DNA from: Rhizobium deserti
GTDB lineage: Bacteria > Pseudomonadota > Alphaproteobacteria > Rhizobiales > Rhizobiaceae
Direction: 5' to 3'
Assembly: GCF_004358025.1 (NCBI RefSeq)
Contig: NZ_SMTL01000003.1
Location: forward strand, 310,001 to 374,000
Length of the DNA stretch: 64,000 nt
Shown one piece after another: positions 17,751 through 26,873 of the stretch. Position 1 is the stretch's first letter, and every line of letters starts with the position of its first letter. A model generated the notes under the pieces. That model was not told the DNA's origin and ran no database searches. It saw nothing but the letters and a program-made list of their open reading frames with translations. Made by a program: the position numbers and the translations under genes.

Positions 17751-18094
17751 TGAAGCATCCCCTAGACAGATCGAGACCAGGAGAAGAGCATCCGCCCTCG
17801 CCTTGGTCGACTACTGCGAAAAATAACATCGACCCGTTAAGAATGTTTGAGTGGCGCCCGCCCAGCGAGTGGGCAAACATGCAGGATAATCTTCCAATAC
17901 TCGGCCAGATTCGCGGGATAAACAGCCCACACCTGCCGCCAGGGACCGAACTATGAATAATTATCCCTCATTTTCGACAGTACTTACAAATGCAGGCCGA
18001 GGCCGCAATCTTTAATAACAGGACAAAACGTTAACCACCTGCAGTGGTACGACCCCGATCCTGACGCTCCATCAGGATGAAAACGCCGCTGCAA
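17751..18094. other. Intergenic region between the chemoreceptor gene and the rpmH promoter
   Basis: About 340 nt separate the divergent chemoreceptor and rpmH units. No convincing ORF or RNA gene was found. The only structure seen is a short perfect hairpin, ACCAC-CTGCA-GTGGT (18034-18048), about 50 nt upstream of the rpmH -35 element. Leftward promoter elements for the receptor should lie in the first 150 nt but were not clear. Confidence 0.4.
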
Positions 18095-18123
18095 TTGACT
18101 TTTCCAGCCAACTTCTCTTATAA
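18095..18123 (+). promoter_or_regulatory. Sigma-70 type promoter of rpmH-rnpA-yidC
   Basis: TTGACT (18095-18100) and TTATAA (18118-18123) are separated by exactly 17 nt, close to the housekeeping consensus. The site leaves a leader of about 115 nt before rpmH, as expected for a strong ribosomal-protein promoter. Confidence 0.75.
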
Positions 18124-18246
18124 GCCGCGCACGTCCGCACAAGCAGGCTTGCGCTTTAGCCATGCCAAAGCTTCCGGACGTTTCCGAAACGCTCCTGCTT
18201 GAAAAAGCAAGATCCAAGAAGGGCCGCACACCGCGGTATTAAATAA

Positions 18247-18381
18247 ATGAAGCGTACCTACCAACCGTCCAAGCTTGTTCGCAAGCGCCGCCACGGTTTC
18301 CGTGCCCGCATGGCCACCACTGGCGGCCGCAAGGTTCTTGCTGCACGCCGCGCACGCGGCCGCGCTCGTCTCTCGGCCTAA
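18247..18381 (+). CDS. rpmH: 50S ribosomal protein L34
   Basis: A 44-codon gene encoding a very basic peptide that starts [18 protein letters not shown] and ends RGRARLSA, unmistakably L34 of the large ribosomal subunit. It is the first gene of the conserved rpmH-rnpA-yidC cluster and sits 115 nt downstream of a near-consensus promoter. rnpA begins 28 nt downstream. Confidence 0.98.
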   Translation: MKRTYQPSKLVRKRRHGFRARMATTGGRKVLAARRARGRARLSA

Positions 18382-18408
18382 TGCCGGGATGCCCGAGACA
18401 ACCGGGCT

Positions 18409-18801
18409 ATGATGAACGGGAAGAACATCGACAAGACTGTCGGGCGACTTAAAAGTCGGCCGCAGTTTCTTGCCGTGCGCAAAGGCGAAAGCCGCCGCGG
18501 CCGGACCTTCCTTCTGGAGGTCCTTGACCGACACCAGCCGGACGAGCCTCCGCGGGTCGGATTCACCGTAACAAAGAAGCATGGCAACGCTGTGGAACGC
18601 AACCGCATGCGCCGTCGGCTCAGGGCGGCGGTGAAGCAGTCTGCCGCAATTGCAATGAAGAACGGACACGACTATGTCATTGTCGCGCGGCGGGACGTGC
18701 TGACGGCGCCGTTCGCAGAGATGACGGCCCAGCTCATCGCACGCATTGAAGGCAAGCCTAAAACGAGGGGATCCGAGGAGCCCCGTTCCAGGAAAGCATG
18801 A
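18409..18801 (+). CDS. rnpA: Ribonuclease P protein component
   Basis: Basic 130-aa protein subunit of RNase P, which helps the catalytic RNA remove 5' leaders from tRNA precursors. The RNR signature is visible as [17 protein letters not shown], with F-L-A-V-R-K upstream and the closing strand [14 protein letters not shown] at 18409 is directly followed by a second ATG, and either could be used. It overlaps yidC by 4 nt (ATGA), suggesting translational coupling within the cluster. Confidence 0.95.
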   Translation: MMNGKNIDKTVGRLKSRPQFLAVRKGESRRGRTFLLEVLDRHQPDEPPRVGFTVTKKHGNAVERNRMRRRLRAAVKQSAAIAMKNGHDYVIVARRDVLTAPFAEMTAQLIARIEGKPKTRGSEEPRSRKA

Positions 18802-20600
18802 TGGAAAAAAACCGTAATTACTTCATCGCGATCGCGCTTTCGGTGGTGATCGTCCTTGCCTGGCAGTTCCTCTACATGAACCCGCGGATGGAAGCCCAAC
18901 AGCGCGCCGAGGAAGCCCGGCAGGCGCTGCAGCAGCAGCCAGCACAGAACTTTACGCCCGAGAGCCCAGGTGCCGCAACAACGACCGGCGACCTGCCCGG
19001 CGCGACCGGCCAGGCACAGGCGACCGCAACCCGCGACCAGTCTCTGGCAAAGTCTCCACGCGTTGAAATTGACACGCCTGCGCTTTCGGGCTCAATCAAT
19101 CTCGTTGGTGCGCGCTTCGACGATCTCAAGCTTCGCGAATATCACGAGACTGTGGACGACAAGAGCCCGATCATCACGCTCTTTTCACCTGCCGATACGA
19201 AGGACGGCTATTTCACAGAACTCGGCTATGTCGGCAGCGAGACGAGCGGCTCGGCACCGGGCCCCGGCACGCAGTGGACGCTGGCAAGTGGACAGAAGCT
19301 GACCCAGACGACGCCGGTCACCTTGTCGTTCACCAACGACAAGGGCTTGGTCTTCACCCGCACCCTGACCGTCGATGAACATTACATGATCACGGTTGCC
19401 GACAAGATCGACAACCCGACAGGTGCGCCCGTCACGCTTTCCTCCTACGGCCGCGTGACCCGCAACAATAAGCCGGTAACGCCTTCTGTGTGGGTCATCC
19501 ACGAAGGATTTCTTGGCGTCCTCGGCAAGGATGGAAGCCTCAGCGAGCACACCTATTCGAGCATTGAAGAGGAAGCCGTCTCGAACGACAAGGCGGCCGG
19601 AGGATGGCTCGGCATCACCGATAAGTACTGGGCGACGACCATCGTGCCGCCGCAGTCGACGCCCTACGAGTCCCGCTTCACCCATTTCACCGACGGACAG
19701 CCGCGCTACCAGGCCGACTATAAAGCCGATCCGCTGACCATTCAGCCGGCCCAGTCGGCTGAATTGAAGAACCTGGTTTTTGCCGGTGCCAAGGAAGTCC
19801 CGCTGGTCGACCGTTATGTGGAAGAATATTCAATTCCGCATTTCGACCTGGTGATCGACTGGGGCTGGTTCTATTTCATCACCAAGCCGATGTTCATGCT
19901 GATGGACTTCTTTTTCCGTCACGTCGGCAATTTCGGCGTCGCCATTCTTCTGACCACGGTTGTGGTGAAGCTGCTCTTCTTCCCGCTGGCCAGCAAGCAA
20001 TATGCTTCGATGGCCAACATGAAGCGCATGCAGCCGAAGATGGAAGAACTGAAGGCCAAGCATGGCGACGACCGCATGGCACTGCAGCAGGCGATGATGC
20101 AGCTCTACAAGGAAGAGAAGATCAATCCGATCGCCGGGTGCTGGCCGGTTGTCCTGCAGATCCCGATCTTCTTCTCGCTCTACAAGGTCATCTATACGAC
20201 GATCGAAATGCGGCACGCGCCCTTCTTCGGCTGGATTCAGGACCTTTCGGCTCCCGACCCGACCTCGCTCTTCAACCTGTTCGGCCTCCTGCCTTATGAC
20301 GTGCCGCATTTCCTGATCATCGGCGTATGGCCGATCGTCATGGGCATTACCATGTTCCTGCAGATGCGCATGAACCCGACACCGCCGGACCCGACCCAGG
20401 CGATGATCTTCACCTGGATGCCGCTGGTCTTCACATACATGCTGGCCTCTTTCCCGGCCGGTCTTGTGATCTATTGGGCCTGGAACAACACACTCTCGGT
20501 GGCACAGCAGGCACTTATCATGAAGCGGCACGGCGCCAAGATCGAGCTTTTCGGCAATCTTAGATCGCTGTTCAAACGAAAGCCGGCTGAGTCCAAATAA
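18798..20600 (+). CDS. yidC: Membrane protein insertase YidC
   Basis: A 600-aa inner-membrane insertase that integrates proteins alone or with SecYEG. The N-terminal signal-anchor ([20 protein letters not shown]) is followed by a large periplasmic beta-domain (about residues 60-340) and the conserved five-helix core. That core includes [20 protein letters not shown], the cytoplasmic coiled-coil [37 protein letters not shown] and [18 protein letters not shown]. The start overlaps the rnpA stop. The segment after the signal-anchor is rich in Gln, Ala, Pro and Thr. A terminator follows at once. Confidence 0.97.
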   Translation: MMEKNRNYFIAIALSVVIVLAWQFLYMNPRMEAQQRAEEARQALQQQPAQNFTPESPGAATTTGDLPGATGQAQATATRDQSLAKSPRVEIDTPALSGSINLVGARFDDLKLREYHETVDDKSPIITLFSPADTKDGYFTELGYVGSETSGSAPGPGTQWTLASGQKLTQTTPVTLSFTNDKGLVFTRTLTVDEHYMITVADKIDNPTGAPVTLSSYGRVTRNNKPVTPSVWVIHEGFLGVLGKDGSLSEHTYSSIEEEAVSNDKAAGGWLGITDKYWATTIVPPQSTPYESRFTHFTDGQPRYQADYKADPLTIQPAQSAELKNLVFAGAKEVPLVDRYVEEYSIPHFDLVIDWGWFYFITKPMFMLMDFFFRHVGNFGVAILLTTVVVKLLFFPLASKQYASMANMKRMQPKMEELKAKHGDDRMALQQAMMQLYKEEKINPIAGCWPVVLQIPIFFSLYKVIYTTIEMRHAPFFGWIQDLSAPDPTSLFNLFGLLPYDVPHFLIIGVWPIVMGITMFLQMRMNPTPPDPTQAMIFTWMPLVFTYMLASFPAGLVIYWAWNNTLSVAQQALIMKRHGAKIELFGNLRSLFKRKPAESK

Positions 20601-20609
20601 AGACTTCAA

Positions 20610-20633
20610 AACCCCGGCTTGTCCGGGGTTTTT
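20610..20633 (+). terminator. Intrinsic terminator after yidC
   Basis: A perfect 8-bp stem (AACCCCGG / CCGGGGTT) with a CTTGT loop runs into TTTTT, 9 nt past the yidC stop. It ends the rpmH-rnpA-yidC transcript before engB, at least partly. Confidence 0.85.
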
Positions 20634-20725
20634 CATGACGGGCTTGAGGATGACGGTGAAAGCTTGACATCTTGGGCTAAAACACGGAATCCGTCTGCTT
20701 GAACGAAGACAGGACCGCCATACCA

Positions 20726-21385
20726 ATGCCCGCAGACCGGAACATGGACGACAAGCCGCTTTTCGGGCGCCCGTGGATCTTCATCCGGGGCGTGCCCTCG
20801 ATGAAATTCTTGCCTCCGGAAGGTCCGCTGGAAGTCGCCTTTGCGGGCCGCTCGAATGTCGGCAAGTCTTCCCTGATCAATGCGCTCGTGGCTCACAAGG
20901 GCTTGGCTCGTACGTCCAATACGCCGGGCCGCACGCAGGAGCTCAATTATTTCGTGCCGGACGGCTATTCCGGTGAAGGCGCCGATCTTCCGCCGATGGC
21001 GCTAGTGGATATGCCCGGTTACGGCTATGCACAGGCTCCGAAGGAGAACGTGGATGCCTGGACGAAGCTCGTCTTCGACTATCTGCGCGGCCGCGCGACG
21101 CTGAAGCGCGTCTATGTGCTGATCGACAGCCGCCACGGCATCAAGAAGAATGACGAGGATGTGCTCGATCTTCTCGATAAGGCTGCCGTCTCCTATCAAG
21201 TCGTGCTGACCAAGACCGACAAGATCAAGGAGCCAGCCGTGCCGAAGCTGGTGGAAGAAACGGTGGAGAAGATCCGCAAGCGCCCGGCCGCGTATCCGGT
21301 TGTTCTCTCGACCTCGTCGGAAAAGGGCAAGGGTCTGGATGAACTTCGTCAGGCCATTTTAGAGGCCGTTGGTCGGCAGGCCTGA
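20726..21385 (+). CDS. engB: Ribosome biogenesis GTP-binding protein YsxC/EngB
   Basis: A GTPase of the TrmE-Era-EngA-EngB family needed for 50S assembly. The motifs are G1 GRSNVGKS, G2 in [10 protein letters not shown]3 DMPGYG, G4 TKTD and a G5-like STSS. With ATG 20726 the product is 219 aa, close to the family norm. A TTG at 20699 in the same frame would add nine residues, and neither start has a strong ribosome-binding site. It follows yidC as in other rhizobia. argB, usually next, is displaced by the fasciclin gene on the other strand. Confidence 0.93.
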   Translation: MPADRNMDDKPLFGRPWIFIRGVPSMKFLPPEGPLEVAFAGRSNVGKSSLINALVAHKGLARTSNTPGRTQELNYFVPDGYSGEGADLPPMALVDMPGYGYAQAPKENVDAWTKLVFDYLRGRATLKRVYVLIDSRHGIKKNDEDVLDLLDKAAVSYQVVLTKTDKIKEPAVPKLVEETVEKIRKRPAAYPVVLSTSSEKGKGLDELRQAILEAVGRQA

Positions 21386-21407
21386 TCTAGCTGCCTCCCC
21401 AAATGCC

Positions 21408-21441
21408 AAAGCCGGCCGCCCATGGGAGCGACCGGCCTTTT
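21408..21441. terminator. Terminator between engB and the fasciclin gene
   Basis: AAAGCCGG pairs with CCGGCCTTT (one bulged C) around a loop of about 16 nt and is followed by T residues. The structure is roughly symmetric and lies between convergent genes, so it may work in both directions. Confidence 0.55.
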
Positions 21442-21471
21442 CTCATGTCATGCCTGGAAAGGCGCTGCCGA

Positions 21472-22029
21472 TTACATCTTCGGCAGCAGCACCTTGTCGA
21501 CCACGTGAATGACGCCGTTCGACTGCTTGACATCGGCAATGGTCACATTGGCGACATTGCCCATCTCGTCGGTCAGGGTGATCTTGCCCATGCTTTCCTT
21601 GGCCTTCAGGACGCAGCCGCCGACGGTCTTGACGTCATGCGTGCCCTTGTCGTCCTTGATCATCTTTTCGATGGCCGTCGACATGGCATTGGCGGCAACC
21701 ACGTGGCAGGTCAGCACCTTGGTCAGCTGCGCCTTGTTTTCCGGCTTCAGCAGCGTATCGACAGTGCCCTTCGGCAGAGCTGCGAAGGCTTCATTGGTCG
21801 GCGCGAAGACAGTGAACGGGCCCTTGCCCTGCAGCGTCTCGACCAGGCCGGCAGCCTTGACGGCGGCAACCAGGGTCGTGTGGTCCTTCGAGTTGAGAGC
21901 ATTCTCGACGATGTTCTTGTCTTCATACATGGCCGCGCCGCCAACTTTCGGATTAGCTGCATGGGCGGCAAAGGCGGCAGATGAGACAACGGTAGCGATG
22001 GTGAATGTACGGAGTGCGGATTTCAACAT
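21472..22029 (-). CDS. Secreted fasciclin (FAS1)-domain protein
   Basis: The 185-aa precursor has a clear signal peptide (about 24 residues, cleaved after A-A-H-A) and a single FAS1 domain. The H1 motif is FTVFAPTNEAFAALP and the H2 motif is GVIHVVDKVLLP. FAS1 proteins mediate adhesion or surface contacts, and rhizobial homologues have been linked to host or surface interaction; the ligand is unknown. The ATG at 22029 follows GAGGAA at a good distance. The gene lies on the minus strand between engB and argB, genes that are normally neighbours, so it is probably a lineage-specific insertion. Confidence 0.92.
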   Translation of the reverse strand: MLKSALRTFTIATVVSSAAFAAHAANPKVGGAAMYEDKNIVENALNSKDHTTLVAAVKAAGLVETLQGKGPFTVFAPTNEAFAALPKGTVDTLLKPENKAQLTKVLTCHVVAANAMSTAIEKMIKDDKGTHDVKTVGGCVLKAKESMGKITLTDEMGNVANVTIADVKQSNGVIHVVDKVLLPKM

Positions 22030-22366
22030 AGTGGTTTCCTCTTCCTCTCTTAGGAACTTATTGCCCGGCGCAGAGCGCGCCTTCCAAAGGCTTGGTGCTC
22101 CGACAGCATCGGAGACAGGACAAGGGACGGGTGCCGGACGCAAAGAGTTTCAGGCGCCTGAAGAAATCGGGACAGAAAACTCCAAGCCTCTGCTTCCGCT
22201 CGTTTATTTGTTCCATCATCCACAGCGGCAAGAACCGCCTGCATTAGGCGGCGACGGTGGCGACATCCGAGGCTTGTATATTCTGCAGCACAAATCTTCC
22301 CGGCGGATTGTTTCTTCTGTCAAAAACATGCGCTAAAAGGCGCCACTTATTCTTCAGGGGTTTTCG
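22030..22366. other. Divergent intergenic region, fasciclin gene / argB
   Basis: This 337-nt region must hold the promoters for the leftward fasciclin gene and rightward argB. No RNA gene, exact repeat or convincing -35/-10 pair was found. The frames open here are extensions of antisense shadows. AGGGG about 8 nt before 22367 is the argB ribosome-binding site. Confidence 0.35.
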
Positions 22367-23254
22367 ATGACGGTTTCCGAGAGCGAGCTTCAGGCCAAGC
22401 TTCTGGCACAGGCGCTGCCTTACATGCAGCGCTACGAGAACAAGACGATCGTCGTGAAATATGGTGGCCATGCCATGGGCGATTCCGAACTTGGCAAGGC
22501 CTTTGCCGCCGATATCGCGCTTCTGAAGCAATCCGGCGTCAACCCCATCGTCGTACACGGCGGCGGCCCGCAGATCGGTGCCATGCTCACCAAGATGGGT
22601 ATTGAATCGAAGTTCGAGGGTGGCCTGCGCGTCACCGACGCCAAGACCGTCGAGATCGTTGAAATGGTGCTGGCAGGCTCCATCAACAAGGAGATCGTCG
22701 CGCTCATCAACCAGACCGGTGAATGGGCGATCGGGCTTTGCGGCAAGGACGGCAACATGGTGTTTGCCGAAAAAGCCAAGAAGACGATCATCGATCCGGA
22801 CAGCAATATCGAACGCGTCCTCGATCTCGGCTTTGTCGGCGAAGTCGTGGAGGTCGACCGGACCTTGCTCGACCTGCTGGCAAAATCGGAGATGATCCCG
22901 GTCATTGCGCCGGTAGCACCGGGCCGCGACGGCGCGACCTACAACATCAATGCCGACACATTTGCGGGAGCGATCGCTGGAGCGCTGCACGCGACGCGTC
23001 TGCTATTCCTCACCGACGTGCCGGGCGTCCTCGACAAGAACAAGCAGCTCATCAAGGAGCTGACGGTCGCCGAAGCGCTCGCGCTCATCAAGGACGGCAC
23101 GATTTCCGGCGGGATGATCCCCAAGGTCGAGACCTGCATCGATGCCATCAAGGCGGGCGTACAGGGCGTAGTCATCCTCAACGGCAAGACCGCTCACTCG
23201 GTGCTGCTGGAAATCTTCACGGAACACGGCGCCGGGACGCTGATCGTGCCCTGA
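22367..23254 (+). CDS. argB: Acetylglutamate kinase
   Basis: Phosphorylates N-acetyl-L-glutamate, the second step of arginine synthesis. The 295-aa product shows the amino-acid-kinase pattern: [10 protein letters not shown] at the start, the nucleotide/substrate loop [52 protein letters not shown] and [13 protein letters not shown]. Many homologues with an N-terminal extension of this kind are hexameric and controlled by arginine and PII; the short helix before [12 protein letters not shown] would fit. It follows engB in gene order with the fasciclin gene between them. Confidence 0.96.
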   Translation: MTVSESELQAKLLAQALPYMQRYENKTIVVKYGGHAMGDSELGKAFAADIALLKQSGVNPIVVHGGGPQIGAMLTKMGIESKFEGGLRVTDAKTVEIVEMVLAGSINKEIVALINQTGEWAIGLCGKDGNMVFAEKAKKTIIDPDSNIERVLDLGFVGEVVEVDRTLLDLLAKSEMIPVIAPVAPGRDGATYNINADTFAGAIAGALHATRLLFLTDVPGVLDKNKQLIKELTVAEALALIKDGTISGGMIPKVETCIDAIKAGVQGVVILNGKTAHSVLLEIFTEHGAGTLIVP

Positions 23255-23288
23255 GGCCTAGCGGCGTGGCTGCGGCAGCGCTGTCGGG

Positions 23289-24191
23289 CTAGGAGAAGAT
23301 TACGCCCAGGATTCCGCAGAGGATCAGCAGGCAGCCGCACAGCTCCAGCCGGTTCACCCGCTCATGGAAAAGGAAGTAGGAGGCCATGAAGGTGAAGACC
23401 AGTTCGATCTGGCCGAGCGCCCGGACATAGGCCACCTGCTGCAGGGCCATTGCCGTGAACCAGCCGGCCGAGCCAAGCACGCCGGCAAGCCCGACCAATG
23501 AGGAGGAGCGCCAGCTGCGCAGGACCTCGAAAATTTCCGTCTTGTCCTTCCAGAACATCCAGACCAGCATGAACATGGTCTGGAAGCTGGTGACGCAGGC
23601 CAGCGTCACCGCCGCCTGCATGACCGGCCCGGGGCCTTCCAGCGAAAGAGCCGCGCTTCTATAGGCAACGGCCGAAACGCCGAACACCGCGCCCGATGCG
23701 ATGCCGATCAGGGCCGTGCGCCCTGTCAGCGCAACGAGCAGGTTGCGCCAGGAAAGCGGCAGCTTCGCCATAGAGATCAGCATGACGCCGATGACGCCAA
23801 CGATGATGGCTGCCACCGAACCCGGGCTGAGTTTCTCGCCAAGAAGCACGAAGCCGAAGATGGCTGCCTGCACCGGCTCGGTCTTGGAATAGGCCGTCCC
23901 AACGGCGAAGTTCCGCAGGGAGAACAGGTAGACAAGCATCATGGTTGCGAAGATCTGCGCCAGGCCGCCGACGACCGACCAGAGCGCAAAGCTCCAGTTG
24001 AGATTGGGAAAGCTGTACCCGCCCAGGTGATGAAGGCAGAGCACGTATAGGATAGCAATCGGAAAGCCGTAGCCGAAGCGAACGAAGCTCGCGCCGCGCG
24101 TGCCAAGCCTGCCCTGCAGGTGTTTCTGCAAGGCAGAGCGAAGGTTTTGCATGAACGCAGCGGCTATGGTGATCGGGATCCAGAGTTCCAT
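23289..24191 (-). CDS. DMT-superfamily (EamA-type) transporter
   Basis: A hydrophobic 300-aa protein with about ten predicted membrane helices in two EamA-like halves. Characteristic pieces are AYSKTEPVQAAIFGFVLLGE in the first half and ALGQIELVFTFMASYFLFHE in the second, each with the Glu that typically ends helix four. Family members export amino acids or other metabolites; the substrate cannot be deduced. It converges on argB with a 34-nt gap. The start at 24191 opens into the leader of the HAD gene read the other way, so the two are divergent with about 100 nt between. Confidence 0.85.
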   Translation of the reverse strand: MELWIPITIAAAFMQNLRSALQKHLQGRLGTRGASFVRFGYGFPIAILYVLCLHHLGGYSFPNLNWSFALWSVVGGLAQIFATMMLVYLFSLRNFAVGTAYSKTEPVQAAIFGFVLLGEKLSPGSVAAIIVGVIGVMLISMAKLPLSWRNLLVALTGRTALIGIASGAVFGVSAVAYRSAALSLEGPGPVMQAAVTLACVTSFQTMFMLVWMFWKDKTEIFEVLRSWRSSSLVGLAGVLGSAGWFTAMALQQVAYVRALGQIELVFTFMASYFLFHERVNRLELCGCLLILCGILGVIFS

Positions 24192-24297
24192 CCGGCCGCC
24201 GTATCACGTCCCGAAAGAAGCCGCCAAGGCCGGATTCAACCTCAACCGTCCGCCTTTTCGATTTTATTCGACCAAAGAGCCGTGCATAAGATGCGGC

Positions 24298-25011
24298 ATG
24301 AACACAATGCCGAAGACATCGCCAAACGCCGCCGATTTCGCTTATGTCCGTGACTGGGTATTCGATCTCGACAACACGCTCTATCCTCATCACATCAATC
24401 TGTTCGGGCAGATCGACAAGAACATGACGGCCTATGTGCAGGCGCTGCTGCAGGTCGAGCCGGAAGAGGCGAGAGCCCTGCAGAAGCAGTATTATCACGA
24501 ACATGGCACGACGCTGCAGGGCCTGATGCTGCACCACGGCATCGATCCGGACGGCTTTCTGGAGCAGGCGCATGCCATCGACTATTCTGCGCTGCTGCCC
24601 GATCCGGCACTGGGAGAGGCCATCAAGTCGCTGCCCGGCCGCAAGTTCATCTTCACCAATGGCAGCGTGCCGCATGCCCAGGCTGCCGCCCGGGCGCTCG
24701 GCATACTGGATCACTTCGATGACGTCTTCGATATCGTCGCGGCCGGCTATCTGCCCAAACCTGCCGGCGCCACCTATGACAAGTTCGCGAGCCTGCACAG
24801 GATCGACACCGGCCGCGCCGCCATGTTCGAGGACCTGCCACGCAATCTGAAAGTGCCAAAAGCGCTGGGCATGCGCACGGTTCTTCTAGTTCCGCGCAAT
24901 CTGGACACCGTTCATTTGGAGAGTTGGGAGCAGCCGACGGCGGAAGACGATCACATCGATTATGTGACCGACGACCTTGCCGGCTTCCTTTCCGCGATCG
25001 TGCCGGCTTAG
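24298..25011 (+). CDS. HAD-family pyrimidine 5'-nucleotidase
   Basis: The phosphatase core motifs of the haloacid dehalogenase superfamily are clear: motif I D-L-D-N-T-L-Y with the nucleophilic Asp, motif II FIFTNGS, a motif III Lys in LPKPAGATYDK, and motif IV MFEDLPRNL. The 237-aa protein fits the Sdt1/Phm8-like pyrimidine 5'-nucleotidase branch, which hydrolyses UMP or CMP, perhaps for salvage or house-cleaning. ATG 24298 is the first start outside the neighbouring transporter gene; ATG 24307 is an alternative, and neither has a strong ribosome-binding site. Confidence 0.82.
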   Translation: MNTMPKTSPNAADFAYVRDWVFDLDNTLYPHHINLFGQIDKNMTAYVQALLQVEPEEARALQKQYYHEHGTTLQGLMLHHGIDPDGFLEQAHAIDYSALLPDPALGEAIKSLPGRKFIFTNGSVPHAQAAARALGILDHFDDVFDIVAAGYLPKPAGATYDKFASLHRIDTGRAAMFEDLPRNLKVPKALGMRTVLLVPRNLDTVHLESWEQPTAEDDHIDYVTDDLAGFLSAIVPA

Positions 25012-25115
25012 GCCCCTGCCTTACCAAAAGTTCACCCACATTACCGATGTTTAAGTGGTTCTAGCCGGTTGCCAGCCTTACCTTCAGGCTATCGAACAAC
25101 CGGAAAGGACGCCCC

Positions 25116-25775
25116 ATGAACGTCAAGAAGATCGCGATCGCAACGCTCGGTGCCGCCTTGCTGGCCGGTGCTTCGCTGCCAGCGCTCGCCGCACCGGATC
25201 ATCATGGCCGCGGCGGCCCCGAAGGCCGCGGACGCGGCATGATGCAGGACCTCACTTTCGTCCGCCTGCTGAAGATGGCCGATACCAACAAGGACGCCAA
25301 AATCTCCAAGGAGGAGGTGACGGCCTGGCAGGACCAGCTGTTTGCGCAGATCGACGCCAACAAGGACGGCACGCTGACACGCGGCGAGCTGATCGACTTC
25401 CGCGCCGCCAAGATGGATGAGTTCCGCAAGAACAATCCGCCGCCGGAGCAGGTCGATGACGAGGATGACCGTCGCGGCCCGCCCATGGACGACGAGGATG
25501 ATGACGATCGTGCGGACAGGGATCGCCCCGGCCACCACCATGGATGGCGTGATGACAACCGGGACGACCGTCGCGGCGGTCGGGACCGCCACGAAGGCAT
25601 GGGGCACCGCGCAGGCATGATGAGCCGTGGCTTGTTCCGAATGATCGACGAGGATCGCGACGGCAAGATCACCAAGGCGGAAGCGGTTGCCGCCTCCGAC
25701 AAGCTGTTCGCCCGCATGGACATCAACAAGGACAACCAGATTACCATCGACGACCTGCCGGACCGCCCCCTCTAG
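25116..25775 (+). CDS. Secreted EF-hand protein with acidic/His-rich linker
   Basis: A 219-aa precursor with a signal peptide (residues 1-25). Two EF-hand loops near the N-terminus (D56-E67 DTNKDAKISKEE; D80-E91 DANKDGTLTRGE) and two at the C-terminus (D178-E189 DEDRDGKITKAE; D202-D213 DINKDNQITIDD) all have the 1-3-5-12 acidic ligand pattern. Between them, residues 111-165 form a low-complexity linker of Asp, Arg, Gly and His, including D-D-E-D-D-D-D and H-H-H. It is probably a periplasmic or extracellular Ca2+-binding protein. ATG 25116 follows GGAAAGGA. Target and function are unknown. Confidence 0.88.
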   Translation: MNVKKIAIATLGAALLAGASLPALAAPDHHGRGGPEGRGRGMMQDLTFVRLLKMADTNKDAKISKEEVTAWQDQLFAQIDANKDGTLTRGELIDFRAAKMDEFRKNNPPPEQVDDEDDRRGPPMDDEDDDDRADRDRPGHHHGWRDDNRDDRRGGRDRHEGMGHRAGMMSRGLFRMIDEDRDGKITKAEAVAASDKLFARMDINKDNQITIDDLPDRPL

Positions 25776-25817
25776 TTCACCGCCCCCTCCGAACTAGTTC
25801 CGACAGTCGTCAAATGG

Positions 25818-25855
25818 ACCCGCTCCCTTCCGCAAGGGGGCGGGTTCATGCTTTT
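25818..25855 (+). terminator. Intrinsic terminator after the EF-hand gene
   Basis: The 12-nt arms ACCCGCTCCCTT (25818-25829) and AAGGGGGCGGGT (25834-25845) pair throughout with one G-T wobble and a CCGC loop. TCATGCTTTT follows. It lies between the convergent EF-hand and ribokinase genes. Confidence 0.75.
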
Positions 25856-25909
25856 GAGTTCAGGATGTTTGGCGAATTTCAGTCGGCCCAACCGAGCGTA
25901 TACCGAGCA

Positions 25910-26824
25910 CTAAACGTGCTGCGAAAGCCTGGCATCGACGTCCCTCGCAAGCGGGATGGACGGCTGGGCACCGCGCTTCAAGCAGGCCAATGATCCCGCC
26001 ATGGCCGATCGCTTTAGCGCATCCTCGAAGGCAAGACCCTGATCGAGGCTGGCTGCCAGATAGCCGCAGAAAGTATCCCCTGCCCCGACCGTATCCACCG
26101 GCTGGATCGGAAGGCTGGCCGCGAGAAGGATCCGGCCTTCATGGGCAGCGATCACGCCATCGGCTCCAAGCGTCACCACGAATGTCTGGCGCGTGCGGGC
26201 GTGAAGCTCTTGCAGCACTGCCTTGCGCGTCGCGTCATCCTTGACCTCGCAGCCGGCCAGAAGTTCGAACTCCGTTTCGTTGGCAACGACGATATCCGCC
26301 AGTGCCGCCAGTTGCACCGCCTCTGCCGTCAAGGGCGCAGTATTGATGACGGTCCTGACACCGCGAGCACGGGCAGACCGCAGTGCGGCTTCGACCGCGC
26401 CCGGCGGCACTTCCAGCTGCAGCATCAGGATATCGCCGGCCGACATGGCGCTGACCGCTGCCCGGGCCACCGCTTCATCCACCGTTCCATTGGCGCCCGG
26501 CACGACGGCGATCATGTTCTCGCCCGTGCCGCCGACAAGGATCAGCGCTGTGCCGGTCGGCTCTGAGGCGACCGTTGCGACGCCTGAAAGATCCACGCCG
26601 GCTTCGCCAAGAAGCGCCAGCGCCGGCTCCGCAAACGCGTCGCTGCCGACTGCGCCGACCATATGCACCGCATTTCCAGCACGCCGTGCCGCCAATGCCT
26701 GGTTGGCGCCCTTGCCACCGGCTGCCGTCGAGAAAGTTGAGCCCGGAACAGTCTCGCCCGGCTGGGGCAGGCGATCCGTCGTAGCGATGAGGTCCATGTT
26801 GATGGAGCCGAAGACGGTGATCAT
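25910..26824 (-). CDS. rbsK: Ribokinase
   Basis: PfkB-family kinase of 304 aa that converts ribose to ribose 5-phosphate. The N-terminal part V-F-G-S-I-N-M-D and AAGGKGANQALAARR is the classical ribokinase signature, and VDTVGAGDTFCGYLAA carries the catalytic Asp. The start at 26824 (MITVFGSINMD) is where ribokinases begin; the open frame upstream runs into the rmuC 3' end. No ribose ABC transporter is adjacent. It lies 49 nt downstream of rmuC on the same strand. Confidence 0.9.
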   Translation of the reverse strand: MITVFGSINMDLIATTDRLPQPGETVPGSTFSTAAGGKGANQALAARRAGNAVHMVGAVGSDAFAEPALALLGEAGVDLSGVATVASEPTGTALILVGGTGENMIAVVPGANGTVDEAVARAAVSAMSAGDILMLQLEVPPGAVEAALRSARARGVRTVINTAPLTAEAVQLAALADIVVANETEFELLAGCEVKDDATRKAVLQELHARTRQTFVVTLGADGVIAAHEGRILLAASLPIQPVDTVGAGDTFCGYLAASLDQGLAFEDALKRSAMAGSLACLKRGAQPSIPLARDVDARLSQHV

Positions 26825-26873
26825 GGTGCTGCCTGCCTGCTTGTGTCCGTTGGCGTGACACTGCCCGACAGGA

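Noticed and set aside
22030-22140. EcfG-like GGAAC/GGAAG near the fasciclin gene
   Set aside because: No CGTT at 16-17 nt spacing on either strand.
23256-23293. GCCTAGC/GCTAGG inverted arms between argB and the DMT gene
   Set aside because: Short arms with a loop of about 25 nt and no T-tract; within chance expectation.
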